Shown piece after piece: positions 1-9,516 of a stretch of DNA of 64,000 nt. The notes below the pieces were generated by a model that was not told the DNA's origin, made no database searches, and was given only the letters and a program-made list of their open reading frames with translations. The stretch's first letter is position 1. Each line of letters opens with the position of its first letter. Origin of the DNA: Xanthomonas sp. DAR 35659. Its GTDB lineage: Bacteria; Pseudomonadota; Gammaproteobacteria; Xanthomonadales; Xanthomonadaceae. The stretch spans positions 4,206,001-4,270,000 of the forward strand of contig NZ_CP162488.1 of NCBI RefSeq assembly GCF_041242975.1. The letters are read 5' to 3'. Made by a program: the position numbers and the translations under genes.

Positions 1-864
1 GTGTCGTTGAACGCCCTGAAGGCCTTTGAAAGCGCCGCGCGGCACCTGTCTTTCACCCTGGCCGCCGAGGAGCTGTCGGTGACACCGGCCGCCATCAGCC
101 ACCAGGTGAAATCGCTCGAGGAGCGCCTGGGCGTTCGCTTGTTCCGTAGAACCTCCAAGGGCTTGCTGATCACCGACGAAGGCCTCGCCCTGGTCCCGAC
201 GCTAAGCGACACCTTCGCCCGGCTTGGCAGGATGCTGGAACAGTTCGAGCGCGGCCACCGCCGCGAGGTGCTGACCGTCAGCGTCGTTGGCACGTTCGCA
301 GTGGGATGGCTGCTGCCGAGGCTGGAAGACTTCGAGCAGCTCTATCCGTTCGTCGATCTGCGCCTGCTCACCAACAACAACCGGGTCGATGTCGCCGGCG
401 AGCGCCTGGATTTCGCGATCCGTTTCGGCGATGGCGCCTGGCATGGCATGCAAGCGGAACATCTGATGGATGCACCGCTGTCGCCGATGTGTTCGCCGAC
501 GCTCGCCGAACGCCTGCAAACGCCGCAGGACCTGCGCAGCGTCCCGCTGTTGCGCTCCTACCGTTCGCAGGATTGGGCGGCGTGGTTCGACGCCGCAGGC
601 GTGGCGCCGATGCCGGCGCGCGGCCCAATGTTCGATGCCTCCGCGCTGATGGCGCAGGCGGCCATCGACGGATACGGCGTGGCATTGGTGCCGGCGCGCA
701 TGTTCGAACGCGATCGCGACAGCGGACGCCTGGTCCAGCCGTTTCCCGTGGCGGTGAACACCGGCGCCTACTGGCTGACCGCGCTGAAGAGCCGTCCTGC
801 CACGCCGGCGATGGAGGCATTCAAGCGATGGCTTCTGTCGTATTCATCCCAAGGCCGTGCTTGA
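1..864 (+). CDS. LysR-family transcriptional regulator, GcvA-like (5' end probably outside window)
   Basis: The product reads as a LysR-type regulator. An N-terminal winged helix-turn-helix occupies about residues 1-60 (motif AAEELSVTPAAISHQVKSLE) and a periplasmic-binding-like effector domain fills the rest. The opening, SLNALKAFESAARHLSFT, matches the GcvA/AmpR subgroup. Those proteins usually have a few residues before 'LNALRAFEAAAR', and the GTG here is the first codon of the window, so the true start is probably just upstream and the gene is 5'-partial. The stop at 862-864 is real and the C-terminal domain looks complete. The effector and target are not visible because its divergent partner lies outside the window. 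Confidence 0.85.
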   Translation: MSLNALKAFESAARHLSFTLAAEELSVTPAAISHQVKSLEERLGVRLFRRTSKGLLITDEGLALVPTLSDTFARLGRMLEQFERGHRREVLTVSVVGTFAVGWLLPRLEDFEQLYPFVDLRLLTNNNRVDVAGERLDFAIRFGDGAWHGMQAEHLMDAPLSPMCSPTLAERLQTPQDLRSVPLLRSYRSQDWAAWFDAAGVAPMPARGPMFDASALMAQAAIDGYGVALVPARMFERDRDSGRLVQPFPVAVNTGAYWLTALKSRPATPAMEAFKRWLLSYSSQGRA

Positions 865-897
865 AGGCTCTCGGGCTGCATTCATTGCGCTCAGCAC

Positions 898-953
898 TTG
901 GCGTGGTCCGTGTCCTGCACGATCAGCAGCGGCGCGTTGATCTTGGCAGCACC
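898..953 (-). pseudogene. Short remnant of an S9 peptidase gene
   Basis: On the minus strand this stretch encodes KINAPLLIVQDTDHA, which aligns with KINEPLLIVHGMDDA around the catalytic Asp of the intact S9 peptidase at 1797-4307. The DNA also aligns, roughly 85% over about 41 bases by eye. Nothing upstream or downstream continues the family and a TGA follows soon after. I infer a decayed fragment of a paralogue, too short to be functional. Confidence 0.5.
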
Positions 954-1130
954 GCGGCGAAGGCAAGCTCTCCTCGCACAGACGCGCGCAGGTGAACTCG
1001 CGGTTTTGCAGCGGCCGCTGACAGTCGATGCCTCGGCCCGCTCCGCCAAGAACTCCTCCGGCTGCTCGATCGAGCGCCGGTACCGCGTCGCGCAGTTCAT
1101 GCCGCCCCTCATCGGCTCGGACGCGCTTGG

Positions 1131-1397
1131 TCAGGCGCGCTCATCGACCGCACGCAGCAATACCAGGTTCGCGCAGTCTTCCGACTCGAGCACCCGACCC
1201 GCGGTCGGCGTGTCGATCATGATGCCTTCGCCGAACTCCGACCGGAACCACTCTCTTGAGGCCAGGCCTTCCTCCGGCGGGAAATCGCCGGTACTGACGA
1301 CAAAGAGCACTCGCGATGGGAGTTCGTCATCGTGCCACTTGACTAGGTCGCCACGACGAACGGGAATCGCTGTACCGGGATAACAAGGCTTGGCCAT
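1131..1397 (-). CDS. Small hypothetical protein (88 aa)
   Basis: An 88-residue protein starting MAKPCYPGTAIPV, mixed charged and hydrophobic, with no signal peptide or membrane helix. Segments such as RRGDLVKWHDDE and MIDTPTAGRVLES have the look of a folded, probably cytosolic beta-rich domain rather than a frame shadow, and no better frame exists over this stretch. I do not recognise the family with certainty. Small soluble proteins of this type are sometimes immunity proteins next to polymorphic toxins, but no toxin is visible here. It lies between an S9-peptidase fragment and a broken lipoprotein gene, so it may itself be a survivor in a decaying region. Confidence 0.5.
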   Translation of the reverse strand: MAKPCYPGTAIPVRRGDLVKWHDDELPSRVLFVVSTGDFPPEEGLASREWFRSEFGEGIMIDTPTAGRVLESEDCANLVLLRAVDERA

Positions 1398-1466
1398 GGC
1401 TTGCTCACGCCTGGATCGAGCCGCGCCGCAACGCGGCGTCGGTCGGATGAATCGCCGGAGACGGAC

Positions 1467-1774
1467 CTACTTCCCCGGCACCGTAAACGTCACCACCACA
1501 TTCGCCGGCGCCTGCTGGAAGCGCGTCGCCACCGAGCTCTTGCTGAGCTGCACGACCTGCTCCGCGGCTTGTGCAGCACGCCCTGGAAACTGACCGTGAC
1601 CTGGACCAGCGAGCCGTTTGCCCAATTGAAGCCGATCGCCGGTTTGCTGCCGACCGATTTCTCCAGGTCGCCCGCCACCTCCTGCGAATGCGCGTACGCA
1701 TTCTTCACCGTGTCGACAGCACCGCATGCGGTGAGCGCCAGCAACCCTGGCGCGCAAAGAACACGCAATTTTAT
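1467..1774 (-). pseudogene. Lipoprotein gene broken by a frameshift and an ATA start
   Basis: The minus strand encodes a lipoprotein-like N-terminus KLRVLCAPGLLALTACG with a clear lipobox (LTAC, Cys at about residue 16). It continues through AVDTVKNAYAHSQEVAGDLE to VTVSFQGV. At about 1569-1582 the reading frame must shift by one base to reach the natural continuation AAEQVVQLSKSSVATRFQQ and the stop at 1467-1469. The codon expected to be ATG is ATA (1774-1772). A TTG two codons later (1768) is the only nearby alternative. Two independent lesions suggest a pseudogene, although a sequencing error at the shift plus TTG initiation cannot be excluded. Function unknown; it lies just downstream of the S9 peptidase stop. 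Confidence 0.6.
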
Positions 1775-1796
1775 CGTGCGCTCCCAGGTCGTCGAA

Positions 1797-4307
1797 CTAT
1801 TGCTTCTGCGCCGTCGCGCTCGCCGACGCCGCACGCGGCGGCGCCTGCTTCACGTAGCGGTCGAACCATTCCAGCATTTCCGCCACCACGTCCTCGTTGG
1901 ATTCGCGCGCGGTGTACCAGTGCGGTTCGAACGGCAGCAGCACCAGCCGCGCGGTGCCGCCGTTGCCGCGGATCGCCTGGAACAGGCGCGGCGCCTGGGT
2001 GGTCTCGGTGCCGGGATTGGCGTCGTCCATGCCATGCACGATCAGCAGCGGTTCGTTGATCTTGTCGGCATGGAAGAACGCCGAGGCCTGCGCGTACACC
2101 TCCGGCGCCGCCCAGAACGAGCGCCGCTCGTTCTGGAAGCCGAACGGGGTCAGGGTCTTGTTGTAGCTGCCGCTGGTGGCCACGCCGGCACGGAACAGGT
2201 CGGTATGCGCCAGCAGATTGGCCGCCATCAGCGCGCCGTGGCTGTGCCCGGTGACGCCGATGCGGTCGCGGTCGACCACGCCCAGCGCCACCGCCTTGTC
2301 CACCGCCGCCTGCGCGTTCTCCACCAACTGCTGCAGGTAGGTGTCGTAGGCGTTCTTGGGGTCGCCGACGATCGGGAACGCGGCATCGTCGATGATCGCG
2401 TAGCCGGCCAGCAGCAGCAGTTGGTAGGAAGACAGGCGAGTGAAATCGCGCTCGTTGGCGCCGCTGACCTGGCCGGCCTTGGAGGCTTCGGCATAGTCCA
2501 GCGGATAGGCGTAGAGGATCGCCGGCACCCGCGTGCCTTCCTTGTAGCCCGGCGGCGTATACAGGGTGAAGGACAGTTCCACCCCGTCCTTGCGCGTGTA
2601 GGTCACCAGCCGCTTCTTGATCTGCCGCACCAGCGGGGTCGGGTCGGGAAAGCGCGTCACCGGCGCCAGACTGGAGGCGACCACCGCCTCGCCCGCCGCC
2701 GCGGCCGGCTGCGCCTGGCCCAGCGTGCGCAGGTAGACGTTGGGCGGCTCGCTCGGCGACTGCCGCCAGGTCAGCAGGCGGGTGGTGTCGTCGCCGGCGA
2801 ATCCGGCGAAGGCTTCGTCCACCGTGGCCTCGCTGCGGAACAGGCGCTGGGTCTTGCCGGTCGCCAGGTCGTAGCGGTCCAGGAACGGACGGTCGCCGGC
2901 CGGGGTGGCGCCCTGCCCGTTCAGGAACAGCGCGCCGTTGTCCTCGTGCAGCACGTACTCGCCGTTGGCCAGGCGGCGCAGCTCGGGGTTGCCGGGATCG
3001 GCGTGCAGGTCGTCGGTGGACAGGTCGAACAGCACGCGCCCAGGCGTGCCGGGGCGGTCAGCGTCCAGCAGCGTGGTGCGGCGCCAGTGGCGGTTCTCGT
3101 CGTATTCGTCCAGCAGCGCCTGGCCGCCTTGCGCGAACCAGGACAGGCCGGCATAGCGCTGGGTCACCTTGGCCAGTTCGCGCGGCTTGCCGGTGAACGG
3201 CGCCGACAGGGTCAGCAGCCGATCGCGCGCGGGAACGGTCGCCTTCCAGTCGCCGCCGTCCAGCGCTTCGGCCCAGACCAGGGTGGCCGGCTGGTTGGCG
3301 CGCCAGCCATAGGCACGCGGCCCGGTCGGCACGCCCTGCACGGGCACCCGATCGGCGACCGGCAACGTGACCAGCACGCGTTCGCCGCCATCGGCCAGGT
3401 CCAGGACCGCCACGTCGTGGGCGAAACGGCCGTAGGTGGTGACGTAGGAATACGGCCGCTTCAGCCGCTCCACGCGTATGTGGCGGCCGTCGGGCGCGCC
3501 ATCGACCACGCTGTAGACCGCCGGCGCGCCGACCTTGGTCTGCTTGCCGCTGGCGGCATCCACGGTGAGCAACTGCGAGGTGGCGTAGTAGGTGAACAAA
3601 GCCTCGTCCTCCGGGCTGGACAGCGTGTCGCGCGCCTCGTAGGTGCTGCTCTCGCCCTTGCCCTGGATGCTTTCCTTCACCTCCGGTCCCGGCGGCACCG
3701 CCTGCTTGACCGGCGCCGGCCCCAGGTCCTGCGGGACCGTCCGCACCAGCAGCGTGTCGCTGCCGCCCAGCCACTGGATCTCACCGCCCAGCACCGGGTT
3801 GAGCTGCACGCCGTCGATGCGCCGCACCGCGCCGCTGGCGACGTCGCCCAGCCACAGTTCGACGCGGTCGGCGGCGGTGTTGTTGAAGGCGAAGCGACGC
3901 CCGTCCGGCGACCACACCGGCTGCGCCGGGCAGGCGCCGGCCGGCAGGGTCACCGCGGTCTGCTTGCCGCTGGCCACGTCGACCAGCGAGAAGCCTTCCA
4001 GGCAGGCCCGGATGCCGTAGCCGTTGGACATGTCGTGGCGGGCGTGGGTGCGCGGTTCCACGCGCACGCCGGCCAACCTCAGGTAGGGCTCGGCGACGCG
4101 CGCGATCGGCGGATACTGGGTGCGTTGCACCAGCAGCAGGGTCTTGCCGGTGGGATCCAGCCGCGGCGAGGGATTGAGCGGCGCGCGCATCACCCCAAGC
4201 AGCGGCTCGGGCGGCTGCCGATAGCCGCTCTCCGCGGCGCTGGCGGCCAGAGGCAACAGACTGGCGAGCGCCAGCCCTCCGATCCAACGGTACGGCGCGC
4301 GCGTCAT
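1797..4307 (-). CDS. Exported S9-family (prolyl oligopeptidase/glutamyl endopeptidase-like) serine peptidase
   Basis: An 836-residue protein with a signal peptide (about residues 1-23, ending ASAAES), an N-terminal beta-propeller-like half and a C-terminal alpha/beta-hydrolase catalytic domain. The presumed triad is Ser in GHSHG (about 689), Asp in GMDDANPGT (about 761) and His in PFEPHWYTARE (about 796). The layout resembles the S9C/glutamyl-endopeptidase-like peptidases common in xanthomonads, which trim peptides in the periplasm. I chose the ATG at 4307 because it is followed directly by the signal peptide and preceded by a GGGGGA ribosome site; an in-frame extension to 4541 has no coding character. 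The gene stands alone on the minus strand. Confidence 0.88.
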   Translation of the reverse strand: MTRAPYRWIGGLALASLLPLAASAAESGYRQPPEPLLGVMRAPLNPSPRLDPTGKTLLLVQRTQYPPIARVAEPYLRLAGVRVEPRTHARHDMSNGYGIRACLEGFSLVDVASGKQTAVTLPAGACPAQPVWSPDGRRFAFNNTAADRVELWLGDVASGAVRRIDGVQLNPVLGGEIQWLGGSDTLLVRTVPQDLGPAPVKQAVPPGPEVKESIQGKGESSTYEARDTLSSPEDEALFTYYATSQLLTVDAASGKQTKVGAPAVYSVVDGAPDGRHIRVERLKRPYSYVTTYGRFAHDVAVLDLADGGERVLVTLPVADRVPVQGVPTGPRAYGWRANQPATLVWAEALDGGDWKATVPARDRLLTLSAPFTGKPRELAKVTQRYAGLSWFAQGGQALLDEYDENRHWRRTTLLDADRPGTPGRVLFDLSTDDLHADPGNPELRRLANGEYVLHEDNGALFLNGQGATPAGDRPFLDRYDLATGKTQRLFRSEATVDEAFAGFAGDDTTRLLTWRQSPSEPPNVYLRTLGQAQPAAAAGEAVVASSLAPVTRFPDPTPLVRQIKKRLVTYTRKDGVELSFTLYTPPGYKEGTRVPAILYAYPLDYAEASKAGQVSGANERDFTRLSSYQLLLLAGYAIIDDAAFPIVGDPKNAYDTYLQQLVENAQAAVDKAVALGVVDRDRIGVTGHSHGALMAANLLAHTDLFRAGVATSGSYNKTLTPFGFQNERRSFWAAPEVYAQASAFFHADKINEPLLIVHGMDDANPGTETTQAPRLFQAIRGNGGTARLVLLPFEPHWYTARESNEDVVAEMLEWFDRYVKQAPPRAASASATAQKQ

Positions 4308-4585
4308 GCTGTGTCCCCCAATCGATGGCCGCAAAAACCTAGCACACCCGCGAACGGTGGCGCGCGGGAGCAAGGTCATGGCCCTGTCGCCACCGATGCG
4401 GCGATCGAGCGACTGCACCTGGCCGAGGCCGAGCCGAATGGCGACGACGCGCCGCCGAGGCCGGCTGTCGCGCGCGCAGTCGTGGAATGGTCTGCGGCGC
4501 GCGGCCGTCACCGCCGCGCCAGCGTGGCGCCTTCGGCCCATGCGCTGGCGTAGCGCCCGCGTGCCCCGCGCGGGCAGGTCCGGAA
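4308..4585. other. Intergenic region with no recognised gene
   Basis: The region upstream of the S9 peptidase. Apart from the S9 ribosome-binding site at its left edge and the inverted repeat that begins at 4586, I see no protein with family features and no RNA gene. Open frames here are GC-rich frame shadows full of Arg. Confidence 0.5.
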
Positions 4586-4640
4586 CTAGGGCGTGTCACC
4601 AATCCCCGAGCATGTCGCGGGGAGTGGTGACACGCCCTAG
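4586..4640. repeat. Perfect 16-bp inverted repeat, hairpin/terminator-like
   Basis: Arms ctagggcgtgtcacca (4586-4601) and its exact reverse complement (4625-4640) enclose a 23-base loop that itself contains a tcccc/gggga inner stem. It overlaps the TAG stop of the adjacent minus-strand gene, so it could end that transcript. It has no T-tract. The GGCGTGTCACC core looks like a dispersed repeat of this lineage, but only this copy is in the window. Confidence 0.65.
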
Positions 4641-5368
4641 GGGGCGGCCTTGCTGGTCTCGGCCACGATCTCGCACTTGGCCTTTTTGCTCTGCTCGCCG
4701 GCGCAGTACTTCTTCGCCGCGCGCCGCGCCTGCCAGGCGCTGCTGCCCTCCGATGCGTACAGCTTGCCATCCTCGCCCAGCGCCATCGCCGCGTGCGGCT
4801 GCTGATGCACGTAGGCGAAGCAGTCCGCCTCGCCGCCGCATGCCTGCAGCACGGCCTGGCGGGCATCGCTGCGACGCGTGCCGCCGCTGACCGCATAGGC
4901 TTTCTGCCGAGTCCCGTTGTAGCCCAGCGCATTGAAGTACCAGTACACGGCGCGACCGCCACTGCCGGCCGAGACGACCACGTCGCAGCGGACGCCCGGC
5001 TTGGCGAGCTCGCATTGCCGCAGCGCCGCTTCCGCCGTCGGGGCATAGCCGATGACGTCCTCGTCCGAGGCGGCGAAATAGAAGTAGTCGTCGTAGAAAC
5101 TCACCACCAGGCACGACGGACCGCAATCGCGCGCGGCGGCGGCCTTGGCCTCATCGGCGTCGCTGTAGTTCCATACCGAGCCCATCGCCCGGGTCGCCGG
5201 ATCCAGCGCGACCGCGCCGGCCAGCCAGGTGCACTGGCTCTGCATCACCGGCTGATTGTTGTACATGCCGACCACCACGTCCTGGCAGGACTGCCAGGCC
5301 TTGGCCGAGCCGGACCACGCCAATCCCGCCGCCAGCAACAGCAGCAAACCCCATATCCGTTGATGCAT
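4637..5368 (-). CDS. Exported cysteine-rich protein, DUF4189-like
   Basis: A 243-residue protein with a strong signal peptide (MHQRIWGLLLLLAAGLAWSGSAKA). The mature part has about ten cysteines in recurring pairs: SCQ/SQC, DCGPSC, QCELAKPGVRC, ACGGEADC and YCAGEQSKKAKC. The spacing suggests several small disulfide-bonded repeats, as in DUF4189-type secreted proteins of xanthomonads; this assignment is by resemblance only. I prefer the ATG at 5368 over the one at 5380 because GGAG lies six bases before it and the signal peptide then starts cleanly. The stop codon falls inside a perfect inverted repeat. Function is unknown; a periplasmic or secreted role is likely. Confidence 0.7.
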   Translation of the reverse strand: MHQRIWGLLLLLAAGLAWSGSAKAWQSCQDVVVGMYNNQPVMQSQCTWLAGAVALDPATRAMGSVWNYSDADEAKAAAARDCGPSCLVVSFYDDYFYFAASDEDVIGYAPTAEAALRQCELAKPGVRCDVVVSAGSGGRAVYWYFNALGYNGTRQKAYAVSGGTRRSDARQAVLQACGGEADCFAYVHQQPHAAMALGEDGKLYASEGSSAWQARRAAKKYCAGEQSKKAKCEIVAETSKAAP

Positions 5369-5439
5369 CGTGCGCTCCATGCTCGTTCCAAGCCGCGCAG
5401 TCTAACCCTGTCGCCGCCGCATGCACGGCCCCGCGAACG

Positions 5440-5462
5440 AAAAACGCCGGGCAAGCCCGGCG
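5440..5462 (-). terminator. Intrinsic terminator of mdh
   Basis: On the minus strand CGCCGGGC/GCCCGGCG forms a tight stem (5445-5462) followed by TTTTT (5444-5440), 26 bases past the mdh stop codon. Both stem and T-tract fit a Rho-independent terminator. Confidence 0.85.
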
Positions 5463-5488
5463 TCTTCTCGCTCACGGATCTCGAGCGA

Positions 5489-6508
<1,020 letters not shown>

Positions 6509-6886
6509 TCAGTAGATGCGGTAGCCGAGCGGCTGCAGGTGCGCGTCCAGGGCGGCGGGGTCATAGCCGTCGATCACGTGCTGGCCGATCACGGTCACCG
6601 GCACGTTCTCGCGGCCCAGCGCGGCGGCGGCCAGGCGGCCGTCCTCCTGGTCCACGTCGAGCACGCGGTAGCGGACCTGGCCACGTTCGAAATCGGCCTG
6701 TTGCCGGCGGCAGTAGCCGCACCATTCGGCGGCGAGCATGACGATGCCGGCGTCGCCGGTCAGCAGGCGCGGGTCGCCGGCGGCCAGTGCGGCCGACGGC
6801 GCCGAGGCCGCACCGCGCCACCACGCGTGCACGCCGCCGCCGATGGCGAGCAGCAGCAGGCACAACACAAGGGGACGCATCGTCAT
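6509..6886 (-). CDS. Membrane-anchored thioredoxin/glutaredoxin-like protein
   Basis: A 125-residue protein with an N-terminal hydrophobic segment (about residues 4-22; signal anchor or uncleaved signal) and a glutaredoxin-sized thioredoxin fold. The redox motif is WCGYC (Cys56 and Cys59), with a cis-Pro-type segment NVPVTVIG and a C-terminal IDGYDPAALDAHL helix. These features suggest a periplasm-facing disulfide reductase or oxidase. The partner is unknown. It lies 33 bases upstream of mdh on the same strand and may share its transcript. ATG at 6886 or 6880 are both possible; neither changes the domain. Confidence 0.75.
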   Translation of the reverse strand: MTMRPLVLCLLLLAIGGGVHAWWRGAASAPSAALAAGDPRLLTGDAGIVMLAAEWCGYCRRQQADFERGQVRYRVLDVDQEDGRLAAAALGRENVPVTVIGQHVIDGYDPAALDAHLQPLGYRIY

Positions 6887-6931
6887 CGGTGGTCGGGTGC
6901 GGCAGTCAACCGGGAAATGGTAGCACGCAGG

Positions 6932-6967
6932 GTCCGCGTGCCCGGCCCTGGGACCGGGCGCGCGGAC
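6932..6967. terminator. Strong GC hairpin downstream of the cyclophilin gene
   Basis: Stem arms of 14 bp (6932-6945 and 6954-6967, one G-U or mismatch) lie just past the stop of the minus-strand cyclophilin gene and before the thioredoxin-like gene. There is no T-tract, so this may be an RNA-stabilising structure rather than a terminator. Confidence 0.4.
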
Positions 6968-6976
6968 AGCGCCGGA

Positions 6977-7471
6977 TCAGGCGTCGAGGGTGCGGTTCCA
7001 CTCGGCGACGCGGTCGGCCTTGGCCGCCAGCACCGCGTCGGCATCGCCTTCGATGGTGATCTTGTTGATCGCGTCGCCCTGGGCGACGCTGTCCACCACC
7101 TCCAGGCCCTCGATCACCTTGCCGAACACGGTGTGCTTGCCGTCCAGCCACGGGGTGGCGGTGTGGGTGATGAAGAACTGGCTGCCGTTGGTGCTGGGGC
7201 CGGCATTGGCCATCGACAGCACGCCGCGGTCGTGGCGCACGCCGTTGTTGGTCTCGTCCTCGAAGCGGTAGCCCGGGCCGCCACGGCCGGAACCTTCCGG
7301 GCAGCCGCCCTGGATCATGAAGTCGGCGATCACGCGGTGGAAGTTCAGCCCGTCGTAGAAGCCGCGCTTGGCCAGGTTCACGAAGTTGGCCACGGTCAGC
7401 GGGGCCTTGTCGGGATACAGCTCGATCTTGATTGGGCCGCGGGCGGTGTCGAAATGGGCGATCAGGGACAT
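6977..7471 (-). CDS. ppiB: Peptidyl-prolyl cis-trans isomerase, cyclophilin type (PpiB-like)
   Basis: A 164-residue cytosolic cyclophilin with no signal peptide. It catalyses cis-trans isomerisation of Xaa-Pro bonds during folding. Signature segments are [13 protein letters not shown] (active-site Arg and Phe), GSQFFIT and [14 protein letters not shown]. Length matches E. coli PpiB. I place the start at the ATG at 7471, preceded by AAGGA at normal spacing; an in-frame ATG at 7498 would add nine residues without homology. It heads the minus-strand cluster leading to mdh and is divergent from typA. Confidence 0.92.
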   Translation of the reverse strand: MSLIAHFDTARGPIKIELYPDKAPLTVANFVNLAKRGFYDGLNFHRVIADFMIQGGCPEGSGRGGPGYRFEDETNNGVRHDRGVLSMANAGPSTNGSQFFITHTATPWLDGKHTVFGKVIEGLEVVDSVAQGDAINKITIEGDADAVLAAKADRVAEWNRTLDA

Positions 7472-7617
7472 GGGATTCCTTGGAAACGGGGGCGTCATGA
7501 GGGGCGCCTAGGATACACGGCGCCTTGTTCAGGCTTCGCCCGCGCCCGCCGCCGGCACCTGAACGGGCCCGCCCGGCCTGCCGCCGCGGGGCGCCGGCAG
7601 GCGTCACGGGATCCGGG

Positions 7618-7623
7618 TATACT
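7618..7623 (+). promoter_or_regulatory. Possible -10 element for typA
   Basis: TATACT lies 48 bases before the typA start, in the divergent spacer. No good -35 is seen at 17 bases, so this is only a candidate. Confidence 0.35.
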
Positions 7624-7670
7624 AGGTGGCTTCCTTTCCTTCCTTCTGGCGCCGGCTGGCCCCCTTTCGC

Positions 7671-9500
7671 ATGTCCATCGAAAATCTTCGCAATATCGCC
7701 ATCGTCGCCCACGTCGACCACGGCAAGACCACCCTCGTCGACTGCCTGCTGAAACAGTCCGGCACCCTGTCCGAGCGCACGGTGCTGGCCGAGCGCGTGA
7801 TGGACAGCAACGACCAGGAAAAGGAACGCGGCATCACCATCCTGGCCAAGAACACCGCCATCACCTGGCAGGGCAACCGCATCAACATCGTCGACACCCC
7901 CGGACACGCCGACTTCGGCGGCGAGGTGGAGCGCGTGCTGTCGATGGTGGACACCGTGCTGATCCTGGTCGACGCGATGGACGGCCCGATGCCGCAGACC
8001 CGCTTCGTGACCCAGAAGGCGTTCGCGATGGGCTTCAAGCCGATCGTGGTGGTCAACAAGATCGACCGCCCGGGCGCGCGCCCGGACTGGGTGATCGACC
8101 AGGTGTTCGACCTGTTCGACAAGCTCGGCGCGACCAATGAGCAGCTCGACTTCCCGATCGTCTACACCTCGGCGCTGAACGGCTACGCCTCGCTGGACGA
8201 CAGCGCGCGCGACGGCGACATGACCCCGCTGTACGAAGCGATCATGCAGCACGCGCCGAAGCCGGACGTCGACCCGGACGGCCCGTTCCAGATGCGCATC
8301 AGCCAGCTGGACTACAACAACTTCGTCGGCGTGATCGGCATCGGCCGCATCCAGCGCGGCGTGCTGAAGAAGAACATGCCGGTGGCGGTGATCGACCGCG
8401 AAGGCAAGAAGCGCCAGGGCAAGGTGCTGCAGGTGCTGGGCTTCCTGGGCCTGGAGCGGATCGAGCAGGACAGCGCGCAGGCCGGCGACATCGTCGCCAT
8501 CTCCGGCATCCAGGAACTGACCATCTCCGACACCGTGTGCGCGCTGGAGGCCCCCGAGGCGCTGCCGCCGCTGACCGTGGACGAGCCGACCATCTCGATG
8601 ACCTTCCAGGTCAACAACTCGCCGTTCGCCGGCAACAAGGACCTGTCCGGCGGCAAGTTCCTGACCAGCCGCCAGCTCAAGGACCGGTTGGAGCGCGAGA
8701 CCGTGCACAACGTGGCGCTGAAGGTGCAGCAGTTGGAAGACGCCGACAAGTTCCTGGTCTCCGGCCGCGGCGAACTGCACCTGTCGGTGCTGATCGAGAA
8801 CATGCGCCGCGAGGGCTTCGAACTGGCGGTGTCGCGTCCGGAAGTCATCATCAAGGAGATCGACGGCAAGCTGATGGAGCCGGTCGAACAGCTGGTGGTG
8901 GACATCGAGGAGCAGCACCAGGGCGGCGTGATGGAGAAGCTGGGCACCCGCAAGGGCCAGCTCAAGAACATGGAACCCGACGGCAAGGGCCGCGTGCGCC
9001 TGGACTACATGATCCCGGCGCGTGGCCTGATCGGCTTCCAGAACGAGTTCCGCACCCTGACCCAGGGCTCGGGCCTGCTGTTCCACGTGTTCGACCATTA
9101 CGGCCCGAAGGAACAGGGCGCGATCGCCAAGCGCCAGAACGGCGTGATGATCGCCAACGCGCCGGGCGCCACCCCCGCCTACGCGCTGGGCCCGCTGGAA
9201 GAGCGCGGCCGCCTGTTCGCCGCCGAAGGCGACAACGTGTACGAAGGCCAGCTGGTCGGCATCCACTCCAAGGACAACGACCTGACCGTCAACGCGATCA
9301 AGACCAAGCCGCTGACCAACATGCGCGCTTCGGGCAAGGACGATGCGATCAAGCTGACCCCGGCGATCAAGTACACGCTGGAGCAGGCGCTGGACTTCAT
9401 CGAGGACGACGAACTGGTCGAAGTCACCCCGAAGGAAATCCGCCTGCGCAAGAAGCACCTGACCGAGAACGAGCGCAAGCGCGCCGGTCGCGCGGGCTAA
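7671..9500 (+). CDS. typA: Translational GTPase TypA/BipA
   Basis: A 609-residue ribosome-binding GTPase of the elongation-factor superfamily, needed for ribosome assembly or translation under stress and cold. G motifs are all visible: AHVDHGKTT (G1, about residues 12-20), RGITI (G2), DTPGHADF (G3) and NKIDRPGA (G4). These are followed by the EF-G-like domains and the TypA-specific C-terminal region ([11 protein letters not shown]). Length is typical. The ATG at 7671 begins the conserved [18 protein letters not shown], and an in-frame GTG at 7626 is not needed. The DUF2127-like gene follows after 16 bases and may be co-transcribed. Confidence 0.97.
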   Translation: MSIENLRNIAIVAHVDHGKTTLVDCLLKQSGTLSERTVLAERVMDSNDQEKERGITILAKNTAITWQGNRINIVDTPGHADFGGEVERVLSMVDTVLILVDAMDGPMPQTRFVTQKAFAMGFKPIVVVNKIDRPGARPDWVIDQVFDLFDKLGATNEQLDFPIVYTSALNGYASLDDSARDGDMTPLYEAIMQHAPKPDVDPDGPFQMRISQLDYNNFVGVIGIGRIQRGVLKKNMPVAVIDREGKKRQGKVLQVLGFLGLERIEQDSAQAGDIVAISGIQELTISDTVCALEAPEALPPLTVDEPTISMTFQVNNSPFAGNKDLSGGKFLTSRQLKDRLERETVHNVALKVQQLEDADKFLVSGRGELHLSVLIENMRREGFELAVSRPEVIIKEIDGKLMEPVEQLVVDIEEQHQGGVMEKLGTRKGQLKNMEPDGKGRVRLDYMIPARGLIGFQNEFRTLTQGSGLLFHVFDHYGPKEQGAIAKRQNGVMIANAPGATPAYALGPLEERGRLFAAEGDNVYEGQLVGIHSKDNDLTVNAIKTKPLTNMRASGKDDAIKLTPAIKYTLEQALDFIEDDELVEVTPKEIRLRKKHLTENERKRAGRAG

Positions 9501-9516
9501 GCGGCAGCGCACGCCC

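Noticed and set aside
1401..4553. A 1050-residue plus-strand open frame
   Set aside because: It is the antisense shadow of the S9 peptidase, with His/Arg/Gln-rich low-complexity protein typical of GC-rich reverse frames.
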